Shown here piece by piece: positions 57,025 to 63,561 of a stretch of DNA of 63,561 bases; the first letter of the stretch is position 1, and each line of letters starts with the position of its first letter. The notes beneath the pieces were generated by a model. The model saw nothing but the letters and a program-made list of their open reading frames with translations, did no database searches and had not been told where the DNA came from. The position numbers and the translations under genes are program-made. The stretch is from Haliscomenobacter sp. Its GTDB lineage: Bacteria > Bacteroidota > Bacteroidia > Chitinophagales > Saprospiraceae. The stretch covers positions 7,501 through 71,061 of the forward strand of contig JADJPL010000023.1 of the NCBI GenBank assembly GCA_016713275.1, given 5' to 3'.

Positions 57025-57378
57025 GGTATTTCACACTTGTTGCCCAGTACACCTATACACGCACCTGCTCCAGACGTTTCGGTCTGGACGTATTGCCCTC
57101 CGCAGCCCGGACCCGTGGGAAATGCCACGAAGCAACATTCCCCCTTTGAAGGGGGTTAGGGGGATGAAACGTCCGAAATGCTGGTTAAAGGGTTCATCCC
57201 CCCGGCCCCCTTCAAAGGGGGAGAAGGTTATGCCCTGGACACCGCAAGGACGTGCCGTTCAAAGCGGTTGAAGCCCATAAAGCGAAGGCGTTTGCCACGG
57301 AGCGGTAGGGTGAAGGAGCGCCCTTTTTTTGGTTCTTTTTTGGGCGAGCAAAAAAAGAACAAGCCCCGAGGCCGGGGG
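57018..57378. repeat. Left arm of ~360 bp inverted repeat around the LytTR gene
   Basis: The segment from tgagtgggtattt (57018) to the ggccggggg near 57378 is matched in inverted orientation by 58350-58717 with few differences. It contains a sub-palindrome (ccccctttgaaggggg and its partner) and an open frame starting MLVKGFIPPAPFKGGEG that recurs in the other arm. I treat this frame as repeat sequence, not a gene. Confidence 0.85.
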
Positions 57379-57458
57379 TCGGGCTGATTGGTGATTAGTG
57401 GTTAGTGGGAAACTGGGCAAAACGTATTACCTTGGGGGGAAATCAGTTTTTTTCCCAT

Positions 57459-58301
57459 ATGTTAATCCATTTGCTGAACGCCCGGTATCCGCTGGCGCGC
57501 AACCGGGCGGCGGAGACGGTTTTCATTCTCGGTACCGGCGCCTTTGTGGCGGGCTTCTTGATCATTTTTCAGCCTTTTGGAACGGATACGTTCCAAAGCG
57601 AAACCAAGTACTTGTTTCTGGGCGGCTATGGAGCGGTTATTTCGGGAACGATGTTTCTTTGTTCCTTGCTCTTGCCCTGGGGTTTTCCGGGCGTTTTTCA
57701 GGAAGAAAGCTGGACCGTTGGGAAGCAGATTCTTTTCTTTCTATTTGTCTTTTCCCTGGTTTTTGGAGCTTGTTACCTGTACAAAAACCTTTACCTCGGG
57801 GCGCCCATTTCGTTGCTGGGGTTCCTGGGATTTTTTCCGATTGCGTTTTCAGTAGCCATTTTCCCCATCACGGGTTTGGTGACTGCCAATTACATATACC
57901 TCCTCAAGCGCTATCAAAAGGGGGCCCACGACGTGGAGCGCGCCCCTGTTGCTGCGGATCTTCCGGAGATCGTTCTTTGCGATGACCAAGGCAAGCCCGC
58001 CCTGAAAGTCCGTCAGGACCAGCTGCTGTTTCTGAAATCAGCTGGCAACTACGTAGAAGCGTTCTTCCTGGAGGGCGAAACCTGCCGGCGAACCCTCCTT
58101 CGCAATACCCTCGCAGCGATGGAACTCATCCTGACCGGCAGCCCGGTGGAGCGCTGCCACCGCTCCTATCTAGCCAACCTTGCCCTCGTGACCCGGGTTT
58201 CCGGCAACGCCCAGGGATACCTTTTGCACTTTGGCGGTTGCGCCCATACCGTTCCGGTAGCCCGCAGTAAATCCGCCGAGATTTTGGAAAAAGTCAATTA
58301 A
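57459..58301 (+). CDS. LytTR-family membrane transcription regulator
   Basis: 280 residues from ATG at 57459 (an upstream codon would add 18 residues from the repeat-adjacent area). Four helices (TVFILGTGAFVAGFLIIF, YLFLGGYGAVISGTMFLCSLLL, QILFFLFVFSLVFGACYLY, FPIAFSVAIFPITGLVTANYIYL) lead to a LytTR DNA-binding domain with FLKSAGNYVEAFF and RCHRSYLANLALV. It is a membrane-bound regulator of the kind often working with a histidine kinase, but none is nearby. It is the only gene between two large inverted repeats. Confidence 0.85.
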   Translation: MLIHLLNARYPLARNRAAETVFILGTGAFVAGFLIIFQPFGTDTFQSETKYLFLGGYGAVISGTMFLCSLLLPWGFPGVFQEESWTVGKQILFFLFVFSLVFGACYLYKNLYLGAPISLLGFLGFFPIAFSVAIFPITGLVTANYIYLLKRYQKGAHDVERAPVAADLPEIVLCDDQGKPALKVRQDQLLFLKSAGNYVEAFFLEGETCRRTLLRNTLAAMELILTGSPVERCHRSYLANLALVTRVSGNAQGYLLHFGGCAHTVPVARSKSAEILEKVN

Positions 58302-58349
58302 GATGGCATTGGCGAAAGTAACGTGTTCTTTCGCCATAAGTTGTTCTTG

Positions 58350-58717
58350 CCCCCGGCCTCGGGGTTTGTTCTTTTTTTGCTCGCCCAAAAAAAGAACCAA
58401 AAAAAGGGCGCTCCTTTCCGCCTTTGGCGGACTCCGTGGCAAACGCCTTCGCTTTATGGGCTTCAACCGCTTTGAATGGCACGTCCTTGCGGTATCCAGG
58501 GCATAACCTTCTCCCCCTTTGAAGGGGGCCGGGGGGATGAAACCTTTAACCAGCATTTCGGACGTTTCATCCCCCTAACCCCCTTCAAAGGGGGAATGTT
58601 GCTTCGTGGCCTTTCCCACGGGCTCCGGGCTGCGGAGGGCAATACGTCCAGACCGAAGCGTCTGGAGCAGGTGCGTGTATACGTGCACAGGGCAACAAGT
58701 ATGAAATACCCACTCAA
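58350..58717. repeat. Right arm of ~360 bp inverted repeat
   Basis: Inverted copy of 57018-57378. Inner edge near 58350 (cccccggcctcgggg), outer edge at about 58717. The same ORF-like frame appears in the opposite direction. Confidence 0.85.
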
Positions 58718-58770
58718 CCACCAACCACCAACCACTAGCAACCAACCACTAACCACTAACCACCAACCAC
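58714..58770. repeat. caaccac heptamer array
   Basis: About eight units of caaccac/taaccac follow the right arm. Read on the other strand, the unit is a variant of the ggttagt/gggtggt array at the other end, so the outer flanks share heptamers as well as the arms. Confidence 0.75.
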
Positions 58771-58880
58771 CGTCTCCCGCCATTCGTCCCTCACCATGAC
58801 CATTCATCCCAAATAGCTGCCATTGGTCCCTGAAAATTCCCGGCCGCCCCTGGGGGCTAGCGCCCTGTTGCCGGTGCGGT

Positions 58881-58888
58881 TAGATTTG
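58881..58888 (+). promoter_or_regulatory. -7 box upstream of the CPBP gene
   Basis: TAGATTTG matches TAnnTTTG, 49 bases before the ATG at 58937. No clear -33 element. Confidence 0.4.
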
Positions 58889-58936
58889 CAGCAAGGGTTT
58901 GTTTTATCTTTTTTCACCTTCACACCAACCGCAATT

Positions 58937-59703
58937 ATGGAAAAGCGAATCGTCCTGGGGTTATTAACGGTGGCTGCATTTTTTATCGCGCAAAAGGGAG
59001 GAAAACTCTTTCTTATGATCGACGGGTATACCGCCCTGCCGTATATCCAAAAGGTCGTTTGGGTCCGGGGAGTTTGGTATATGCTCTTCCCGCTCCTTCT
59101 GCTGGGATTGTTTCATGGCTTCTCCAAAATGGGCACAGAGGCTGGAGTAGCTACCCGTGCCCGGCAAGGGATTGGGATCGGATTACTCGGCGCGTTGCCC
59201 ATGCTATTCGGGGCGGCGGCTTTGGCAGGGTTCCGCATCCGCCTTGACCCGGGTTCCATCTTCACCGGCTGCGTTCTGGCAGCGGTTGCAGAAGAGCTTC
59301 TGTACCGGGGGTTCCTGTTTGGCCAGTTGTTCCGCCATAGCCGGCTGGGCTTTTTCCCTGCCGGACTTATGGGCGCGTTGATCTTCGGGGCGGGGCATTT
59401 GTATCAGAGCCAGGACCCATCCACCATGGCGGGCATTTTCCTGATCACCATGATGGGGGGACTTTGGTTTTCCTGGCTCTATGTGGAGTGGGGTACAACC
59501 TCTGGGTTCCCATAAGCCTGCATTTTTTCATGAACCTGTCGTGGAACCTGTTCCCGGTAAGCGAAAACGCGCTTGGGCCCCTGGGGCCAAATATTTTCCG
59601 GGCGCTGACGATTATCCTCTCCATAGCGCTCACGGTATGGCACAAACGCCGCAGTGGGGAAGCCTGGATTATCCGGGGCAGAAGGTGGCTGACGGATACT
59701 CCC
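58937..59703 (+). pseudogene. CPBP-family intramembrane metalloprotease (frameshifted)
   Basis: Starts MEKRIVLGLL (ATG 58937). Membrane helices with motif 1 AEELLYRGFLFGQL and motif 2 FGAGHLYQ in the first frame. One missing G (gagtggggtac, about 59493) breaks the frame. The second frame continues YNLWVPISLHFFMNLSWN (motif 3) and RALTIILSIALTVW. These Abi/CaaX-like proteases have prenyl-protease ancestry; bacterial members serve in peptide processing or self-immunity, so the exact role is unknown. The end is uncertain, since the same frame runs on into the next gene. Confidence 0.75.
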
Positions 59704-60585
59704 AGGCAACGGCAACCTCTTACGTTTGCTTCGCCCTTCCTTTTCCTTCCTCTGGGAATCGCCCTGCTTTCGCTCCCTTTGGCAGGCCAGGCGCAACGCA
59801 CCCTGCAGGGACGGGTGATCGACGCACAGGGCAGAGCGCTTCCCTATGTCAACGTGGGTCTTCCGGAAACCAGCCTGGGTACGGTGAGCGGCATGGACGG
59901 TTCGTTCCTGCTGCACCTTCCCGACAGCATCGGCAGCAGCCGGCAGGTGCGTTTTTCCATGGTAGGCTTCGAGAGCAAGCAGTTCCGGATAGACCAGTTA
60001 GCCCCCGCTTCCGGCGGAGGAGCGCTGGAGATCACCCTGCCCGAACAAGCGATCGAACTCAGCGAAGTGACGGTCTTTCCTCAGTACAAAAAAACCAGAA
60101 CGATCGGCAAGGAGCGGCCGGGCGCTGCCCGCTTTGTGAATTTTTCCATCAGCAAGCTTCCCAACCAAAACCTGGGCGCGGAGGTGGGCCGCAAATTCCG
60201 GATGCCGGGCAAAGAAGCAATGGTCGAGCAATTCCATTTCTATGTTTCCCAAAATAATTTCGACACCCTGCGCCTGCGCATCAATGCGTACGCGCTGGAA
60301 AACGGCCGCCCGGGCGCCCCGTTGATGCGGGAAAACATCCTGGTGGAACTGACCGGCAAAAAAACTGGATGGATCGCCGTCGACCTCCGCCCCTACCAAA
60401 TCCTCGCCAGGGAGGATATCGTGGTGGCGGCCGAGTGGATCTATTATGCCGGAAAAGGGACCTATTTCGCGCTCCCCATTTCCGTTCCCTCCGATGGCGT
60501 CCACTTTTACCAGTACGGCAGCCAGGGAAGCTGGAAAAAATTTCCGATGATGTCGTCGGCGATGTACCTGACGGTTTCCTGGTAG
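59704..60585 (+). CDS. Carboxypeptidase-regulatory-like domain protein
   Basis: About 290 residues. A probable signal peptide (PLGIALLSLPLAGQAQ) is followed by a CarboxypepD_reg-like beta-sandwich (LQGRVIDAQGRALPYVNVGLPETSLGTVSGMDGSFLLHLP). The remaining part (FVNFSISKLPNQNLGAEVGRKFRMPG, DLRPYQILAREDIVVAAEWIYYAGKG) has no named domain. Such proteins in Bacteroidota are usually envelope proteins. No start codon was found; the frame is continuous with the CPBP protein, so a real fusion or a lost stop are both possible. Its 3' end is duplicated at 62215. Confidence 0.6.
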   Translation, partial: RQRQPLTFASPFLFLPLGIALLSLPLAGQAQRTLQGRVIDAQGRALPYVNVGLPETSLGTVSGMDGSFLLHLPDSIGSSRQVRFSMVGFESKQFRIDQLAPASGGGALEITLPEQAIELSEVTVFPQYKKTRTIGKERPGAARFVNFSISKLPNQNLGAEVGRKFRMPGKEAMVEQFHFYVSQNNFDTLRLRINAYALENGRPGAPLMRENILVELTGKKTGWIAVDLRPYQILAREDIVVAAEWIYYAGKGTYFALPISVPSDGVHFYQYGSQGSWKKFPMMSSAMYLTVSW

Positions 60586-60642
60586 GGATGGGCCTGCCTA
60601 AACAGGGTATTTTTGCGTCTGGGGACCAAACTGACCGAAGCG
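60521..60642. repeat. 3'-end segment duplicated at 62215
   Basis: gccagggaagctggaaaaaa begins here and at 62216; the copies agree through ggtagggatgggcctgcct and on towards tttgcgtctgg with a few changes. This repeat brackets the AT-rich island. Confidence 0.85.
60590..60642. repeat. Remnant of MITE-like repeat
   Basis: gggcctgccta and tttttgcgtctgg match the left half of 62284-62371. The right end is missing. Confidence 0.5.
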
Positions 60643-60672
60643 ATTTGGGAACTTCTCAAGCCACTACGGTCA

Positions 60673-60730
60673 AAATCTACTGACTTGAAGAAGGTTTGGA
60701 CTTCCCAAACCTTTTCAAGTCAGTAGATTT
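60673..60730. other. Hairpin ending a transposase fragment
   Basis: aaatctactgacttgaa at 60673 is the complement of ttcaagtcagtagattt ending at 60730, extended inside by aaggtttgg/ccaaacctt with one bulged base. It replaces the C-terminal coding part of the transposase remnant. Confidence 0.7.
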
Positions 60731-60895
60731 CAGAGCAAACAACCCCATGGCCCCTACCAGATAGTCCCGCAGCCGGGCACTGGAATTCTGCGTCCGCACG
60801 TCGGGCAGCGACTCAAAATAGGCCCCACAGCGCCCGTATAAACTATCGTAACTAACCCCCGACGGAACTTCCATTTTCTTTTTTTGCCAAAACAC
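60731..60895 (-). pseudogene. Truncated transposase N-terminus
   Basis: Coding for about 55 residues (SLYGRCGAYFESLPDVRTQN...RLRDYLVGAMGLFALKS) resembling the start of Bacteroidota IS transposases that have an L-x-D-x-L-x-x-x-x-x-x-F-x-L-K block. It begins at 60895 and is cut off at the hairpin. No catalytic DDE residues remain. The region shows a past insertion event. Confidence 0.5.
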
Positions 60896-60975
60896 GCATC
60901 TTATTCATTTTCAGTCGTATATTTTTCATAGCAAGAATTGCTGAGAATTGCTGCTACCAAAATAGGTACGTTTTT

Positions 60976-61692
60976 TCAGTTCTTCATAGAATCGGTAAGA
61001 CCTAGTAGTTCATTGGCATAGGTCCCGCTTTTGGTGGTCCTTTCCCAAAATTTCCCTTTCATGAGATACCAATTTTTTAATTCCGGGTTGGTATCTTTCT
61101 CATAATCATCTCTCATTTTCTTCCAATTATTCTTGATAAACTCCATGTCTTTGAAGTATACACTTCGTATGTGATTAAGATATGCCTCTTGTTTTTCAAT
61201 TGGGAGCTTTTTATGGACTTTTATATAGGCGTCTGCCATAATATCCAAATCGATTGCTCCTTGGCTCATAATCAAATCGAGAAGAAAAAGAGTCTCTTGT
61301 TGAGCCTCTTTACCCTGAAGAGGCAGAAAGCAAAAGCGCAAATAATTCAAAGCAATATTGTGTGAAAGAGAAGCATTTATCCCATCGGGATCTTCTTCGA
61401 TCCAGGATACGATTTGGTTTTTTATCTCGTGATACTTTTTTTTCATAAACGCAGGGTCATCCGCTCTTGTAGAATACCCAGAATAGGTAATAGCCAAGCT
61501 TGCAGGCTGCTTGCCCTTGGCGAAAGGAAATTCGGGTACCACGCATTCCTCTATAAATGATAAATTCATAACCGACTGATAGATATCGTTCTGTGAAAGC
61601 GTTTTATTTGACTGAGTTCCTATCACCTCTTTATTGCAGGAAAAACTCCATAAGGAAACTGTCGCGATAAAAATTAATAATTCCCTTTTCAT
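60976..61692 (-). CDS. Hypothetical lipoprotein
   Basis: 238 residues. The signal peptide ends in a lipobox (LWSFSC), so it is a lipid-anchored protein. The rest is helical, Lys/Glu/Tyr-rich, with no recognised domain. Coding DNA is visibly AT-rich relative to neighbours, suggesting transfer. It lies 18 bases after the Cys-rich secreted protein gene, on the same strand, so the two are likely co-transcribed. Confidence 0.65.
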   Translation of the reverse strand: MKRELLIFIATVSLWSFSCNKEVIGTQSNKTLSQNDIYQSVMNLSFIEECVVPEFPFAKGKQPASLAITYSGYSTRADDPAFMKKKYHEIKNQIVSWIEEDPDGINASLSHNIALNYLRFCFLPLQGKEAQQETLFLLDLIMSQGAIDLDIMADAYIKVHKKLPIEKQEAYLNHIRSVYFKDMEFIKNNWKKMRDDYEKDTNPELKNWYLMKGKFWERTTKSGTYANELLGLTDSMKN

Positions 61693-61710
61693 AGTTCTTT
61701 TTTTTGGTTA

Positions 61711-62136
61711 TTAACAATCTGTTGGACAAGTGATCGTGAGTTCTATTTTTCCAGGATCGAATGACCACTCACATGGACATGCTCCCCCATTCGACCCTTG
61801 TCCAATAACCTCTGGGTCACAACATTGCCAATTCGGCTGGTTGAAATCATAGTACCCATTACTAAATGGGGCAGACTGTCTCCAGCTATCAGGTGTCCAA
61901 TAGGAATGGCGCCCTCCGCCCCAATCAAAATCTACGATAAAATCATTTGAAATACAATCCCCATTCGGGTCGTTGTAATAAGCAGTAGCTGACCCGACCT
62001 CGTTAAAAGGTTTTGGGGAAGTACATTTATTGGTATACTCCTTTCCATTCGGCCCAATATTTTGGGACATCATAAGCCCTGTTAGCAGGAAAAATAAGAT
62101 TAACCGATTGAGTTTAATTGGCCTAAATAACTTCAT
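61711..62136 (-). CDS. Secreted cysteine-rich hypothetical protein
   Basis: 141 residues. A signal peptide (LILFFLLTGLMMSQ) precedes a mature part of about 117 residues with eight cysteines (NKCTSP, GDCISN, WQCCDP, GACPCEW, ITCPTDC) and many Trp/Tyr/Asn. The even number suggests four disulfides. No family recognised. AT-rich DNA and the co-located lipoprotein suggest a horizontally acquired pair; a toxin-immunity or adhesion function is only speculative. Confidence 0.6.
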   Translation of the reverse strand: MKLFRPIKLNRLILFFLLTGLMMSQNIGPNGKEYTNKCTSPKPFNEVGSATAYYNDPNGDCISNDFIVDFDWGGGRHSYWTPDSWRQSAPFSNGYYDFNQPNWQCCDPEVIGQGSNGGACPCEWSFDPGKIELTITCPTDC

Positions 62137-62214
62137 GGAATAGTTTTTACTATTTTTCTCCTACTCTCTAGGCTTTTCGTTCCGCCTCATCTTGGTCATA
62201 GATCTTCTGAAACC

Positions 62215-62280
62215 AGCCAGGGAAGCTGGAAAAAATTTTGATAATGTCCTCGGCGATGTACCTGACTGTTTCCTGGTAGG
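62215..62280 (+). pseudogene. Duplicated 3' end of the carboxypeptidase-regulatory gene
   Basis: Reads cag cca ggg aag ctg gaa aaa att ... to tgg tag, giving QPGKLEKILIMSSAMYLTVSW, the end of 59704-60585 with a frameshift. It marks the outer end of an inserted or duplicated segment. Confidence 0.7.
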
Positions 62281-62283
62281 GAT

Positions 62284-62371
62284 GGGCCTGCCTCCATAGG
62301 GTGTTTCTGCGTCTGGCGGCTAAAAAACAAAGCCCAGGCCAAGGCAAAAAATGACCTTTGGAGGCAGGCCC
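62284..62371. repeat. 88 bp MITE-like hairpin element
   Basis: gggcctgcctcc at 62284 and ggaggcaggccc at 62360-62371 are perfect terminal inverted repeats. Length and ends fit the element at 1939-2022, and the remnant at 60590 shares its left half. Confidence 0.65.
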
Positions 62372-62507
62372 GAACCAGGCTTTTGCGCTTCCTGAATCGT
62401 TAATATCAACTTCTCTTCCGATTTTGGTGTTACCTTTGGCGAGTTCTGTTGCGCACCGCGTGCGATTTACAACGGAGCACTGTTTGACCACTTTTTAATT
62501 TGTCTCA

Positions 62508-63561
62508 ATGACCGCACCAAAATTCCTTTCCCAAGCCAACTCCTTTCATGCGGAGATGCGGAAACGGATTAATGATTATTTTATCGAAGTTGGCAAAGCC
62601 AAAACCGGGGATTACTCCCTTTTTATCAAAGCCATCATTCTGAGCGTCAGTTTTGCATTGGTATACGTACACCTGGTTTTTTTCACTCCTCCCGTTCTGC
62701 TGGCACTGGCGGAATGCATCATTTTAGGAGGGCTTACAGCAGCCATCGGGTTTAACGTCATGCACGACGGCGCGCATGGCAGTTTCAGCAAGTATGGCTG
62801 GCTGAACGAACTGGCAGGGCTTTCGCTCAACTTCCTGGGCGCCAACGTTTTTCTCTGGAAGAGCAAGCACAATGTGGTACACCACACCTTCACGAATATC
62901 GACGGCGTAGACGACGACATCGACGCCCGGCCTTTCCTTCGCTTGTGCGAAACCCAGAAAAAGTACAAGATTCATCGGTATCAGCACCTTTACTTTTGGG
63001 CTGCGTACTCCTTGCTTTATCTCTACTGGGTACTGTTCACCGACTACGAAAAATACTTTACCGGAAAGGTAGGGAACATGCCCATCAAACCCTTTACCCC
63101 TAAAGAGCACATCATTTTCTGGTCGTTCAAGGTCATGCACCTGGGCCTGTTCATCGCCTTTCCTATATACATGGTCGGCTTTCTTCCCTGGCTGATCGGC
63201 TTTCTGGTTTACGGCATGGTTACGGGGTTCGTTTTGAGCATGGTGTTCCAATTGGCGCACACCGTGGAAGACACCCAATTCCCTGTGGCCATCCAGCCTG
63301 AAAATCAGATCGAATCCGAATGGGCCCTGCATCAGCTTCAGACCACGGCCAACTTCGCCACCAAAAACAAGGTCATCACCTGGCTGGTCGGCGGCCTGAA
63401 TTTCCAGATCGAACACCACCTTTTCCCGACGATCTCGCACGTACACTATCCGGCGATCAGCAAGATCATCAAGCAGTTGTGCGAAGAGTACGGCGTCCGG
63501 TATATCGAATTCCCCAAAACCCGTATGGCGGTTGCTTCGCATATCGCGCATCTGCACCAGT
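62508..63561 (+). CDS. Fatty acid desaturase (partial, runs off the window)
   Basis: The ATG at 62508 opens at least 351 codons with no stop. The three His boxes are HDGAH (86-90), HNVVHH (121-126) and QIEHH (300-304). Membrane helices include LSVSFALVYVHLVFF and LIGFLVYGMVTGFVL. The QxxHH third box is typical of front-end (delta-6-like, linoleoyl-CoA) desaturases. It should desaturate membrane acyl chains with a di-iron centre. The C-terminus is cut. Confidence 0.9.
   Translation, partial: MTAPKFLSQANSFHAEMRKRINDYFIEVGKAKTGDYSLFIKAIILSVSFALVYVHLVFFTPPVLLALAECIILGGLTAAIGFNVMHDGAHGSFSKYGWLNELAGLSLNFLGANVFLWKSKHNVVHHTFTNIDGVDDDIDARPFLRLCETQKKYKIHRYQHLYFWAAYSLLYLYWVLFTDYEKYFTGKVGNMPIKPFTPKEHIIFWSFKVMHLGLFIAFPIYMVGFLPWLIGFLVYGMVTGFVLSMVFQLAHTVEDTQFPVAIQPENQIESEWALHQLQTTANFATKNKVITWLVGGLNFQIEHHLFPTISHVHYPAISKIIKQLCEEYGVRYIEFPKTRMAVASHIAHLHQ

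Noticed and set aside
57178..57387. Small ORF MLVKGFIPPAPFKGGEG, also present in reverse at 58556-58170
   Set aside because: It lies inside the inverted repeat arms and exists in both copies by descent; no evidence of protein function.

Overview
The window looks like chromosome from a Bacteroidota, probably of the Saprospiraceae/Lewinella type. The phylum call rests on a type IX secretion sorting domain, a HYC_CC_PP copper-locus protein, DUF3347 and heavy-metal-binding domains, a LytTR membrane regulator, an rpsF-rpsR-rplI operon without ssb, a fabH-efp-accB-accC cluster, and promoter-like TAnnTTTG boxes in place of sigma70 -10 boxes. The family call is inference.

Layout. 1-23 kb is intact housekeeping sequence: serC, a YgjP-type metallopeptidase, the ribosomal operon, two tandem secreted MORN-caspase proteins, an HD hydrolase, aroB, a DUF62 protein, phoH, aroA, an OmpA-family protein, a glutaryl-CoA-dehydrogenase-like enzyme, folB, a DUF819 protein, lspA, a sodium:solute symporter, then fabH-efp-accB-accC. 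From 23 to 43.7 kb come an ABC exporter, a type IX cargo protein and a long minus-strand copper/silver efflux locus (CBS proteins, HYC_CC_PP, CusA, CusC, CusB-DUF3347, an HMA protein, a metal-binding lipoprotein). These are followed by a thioredoxin-like/USP/USP fusion, a PAS histidine kinase with a REC-Crp regulator, a thioredoxin, a HemJ-like protein and an alpha/beta hydrolase. At 43.8 kb a tRNA-Gln(UUG) is the target of a 7.4 kb integrative element bounded by an 18 bp direct repeat. The element carries a tyrosine integrase, excisionase, RepA-like helicase and BT4734-type primase-like protein.

After the element comes a compact sulfur locus: an orphan NrfD, two half-size YeeE/YedE transporters and two membrane-anchored rhodanese-like proteins. 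Both rhodaneses lack the catalytic cysteine but end in an acidic tail with a terminal Gly-Cys. I consider this the best candidate for an undescribed system. The last 8 kb is repeat-rich. It holds a LytTR regulator gene flanked by ~360 bp inverted repeats, heptanucleotide arrays, MITE-like hairpins, an AT-rich island with a lipoprotein and an eight-cysteine secreted protein, and a fatty acid desaturase cut by the window edge.

Many genes between 23.7 and 59.5 kb, but none before, are broken by single-base indels, mostly in homopolymer runs. Sequencing error is the likelier cause, so genes typed here as pseudogenes may be intact in the organism. Coordinates for them span the whole reconstructed gene.
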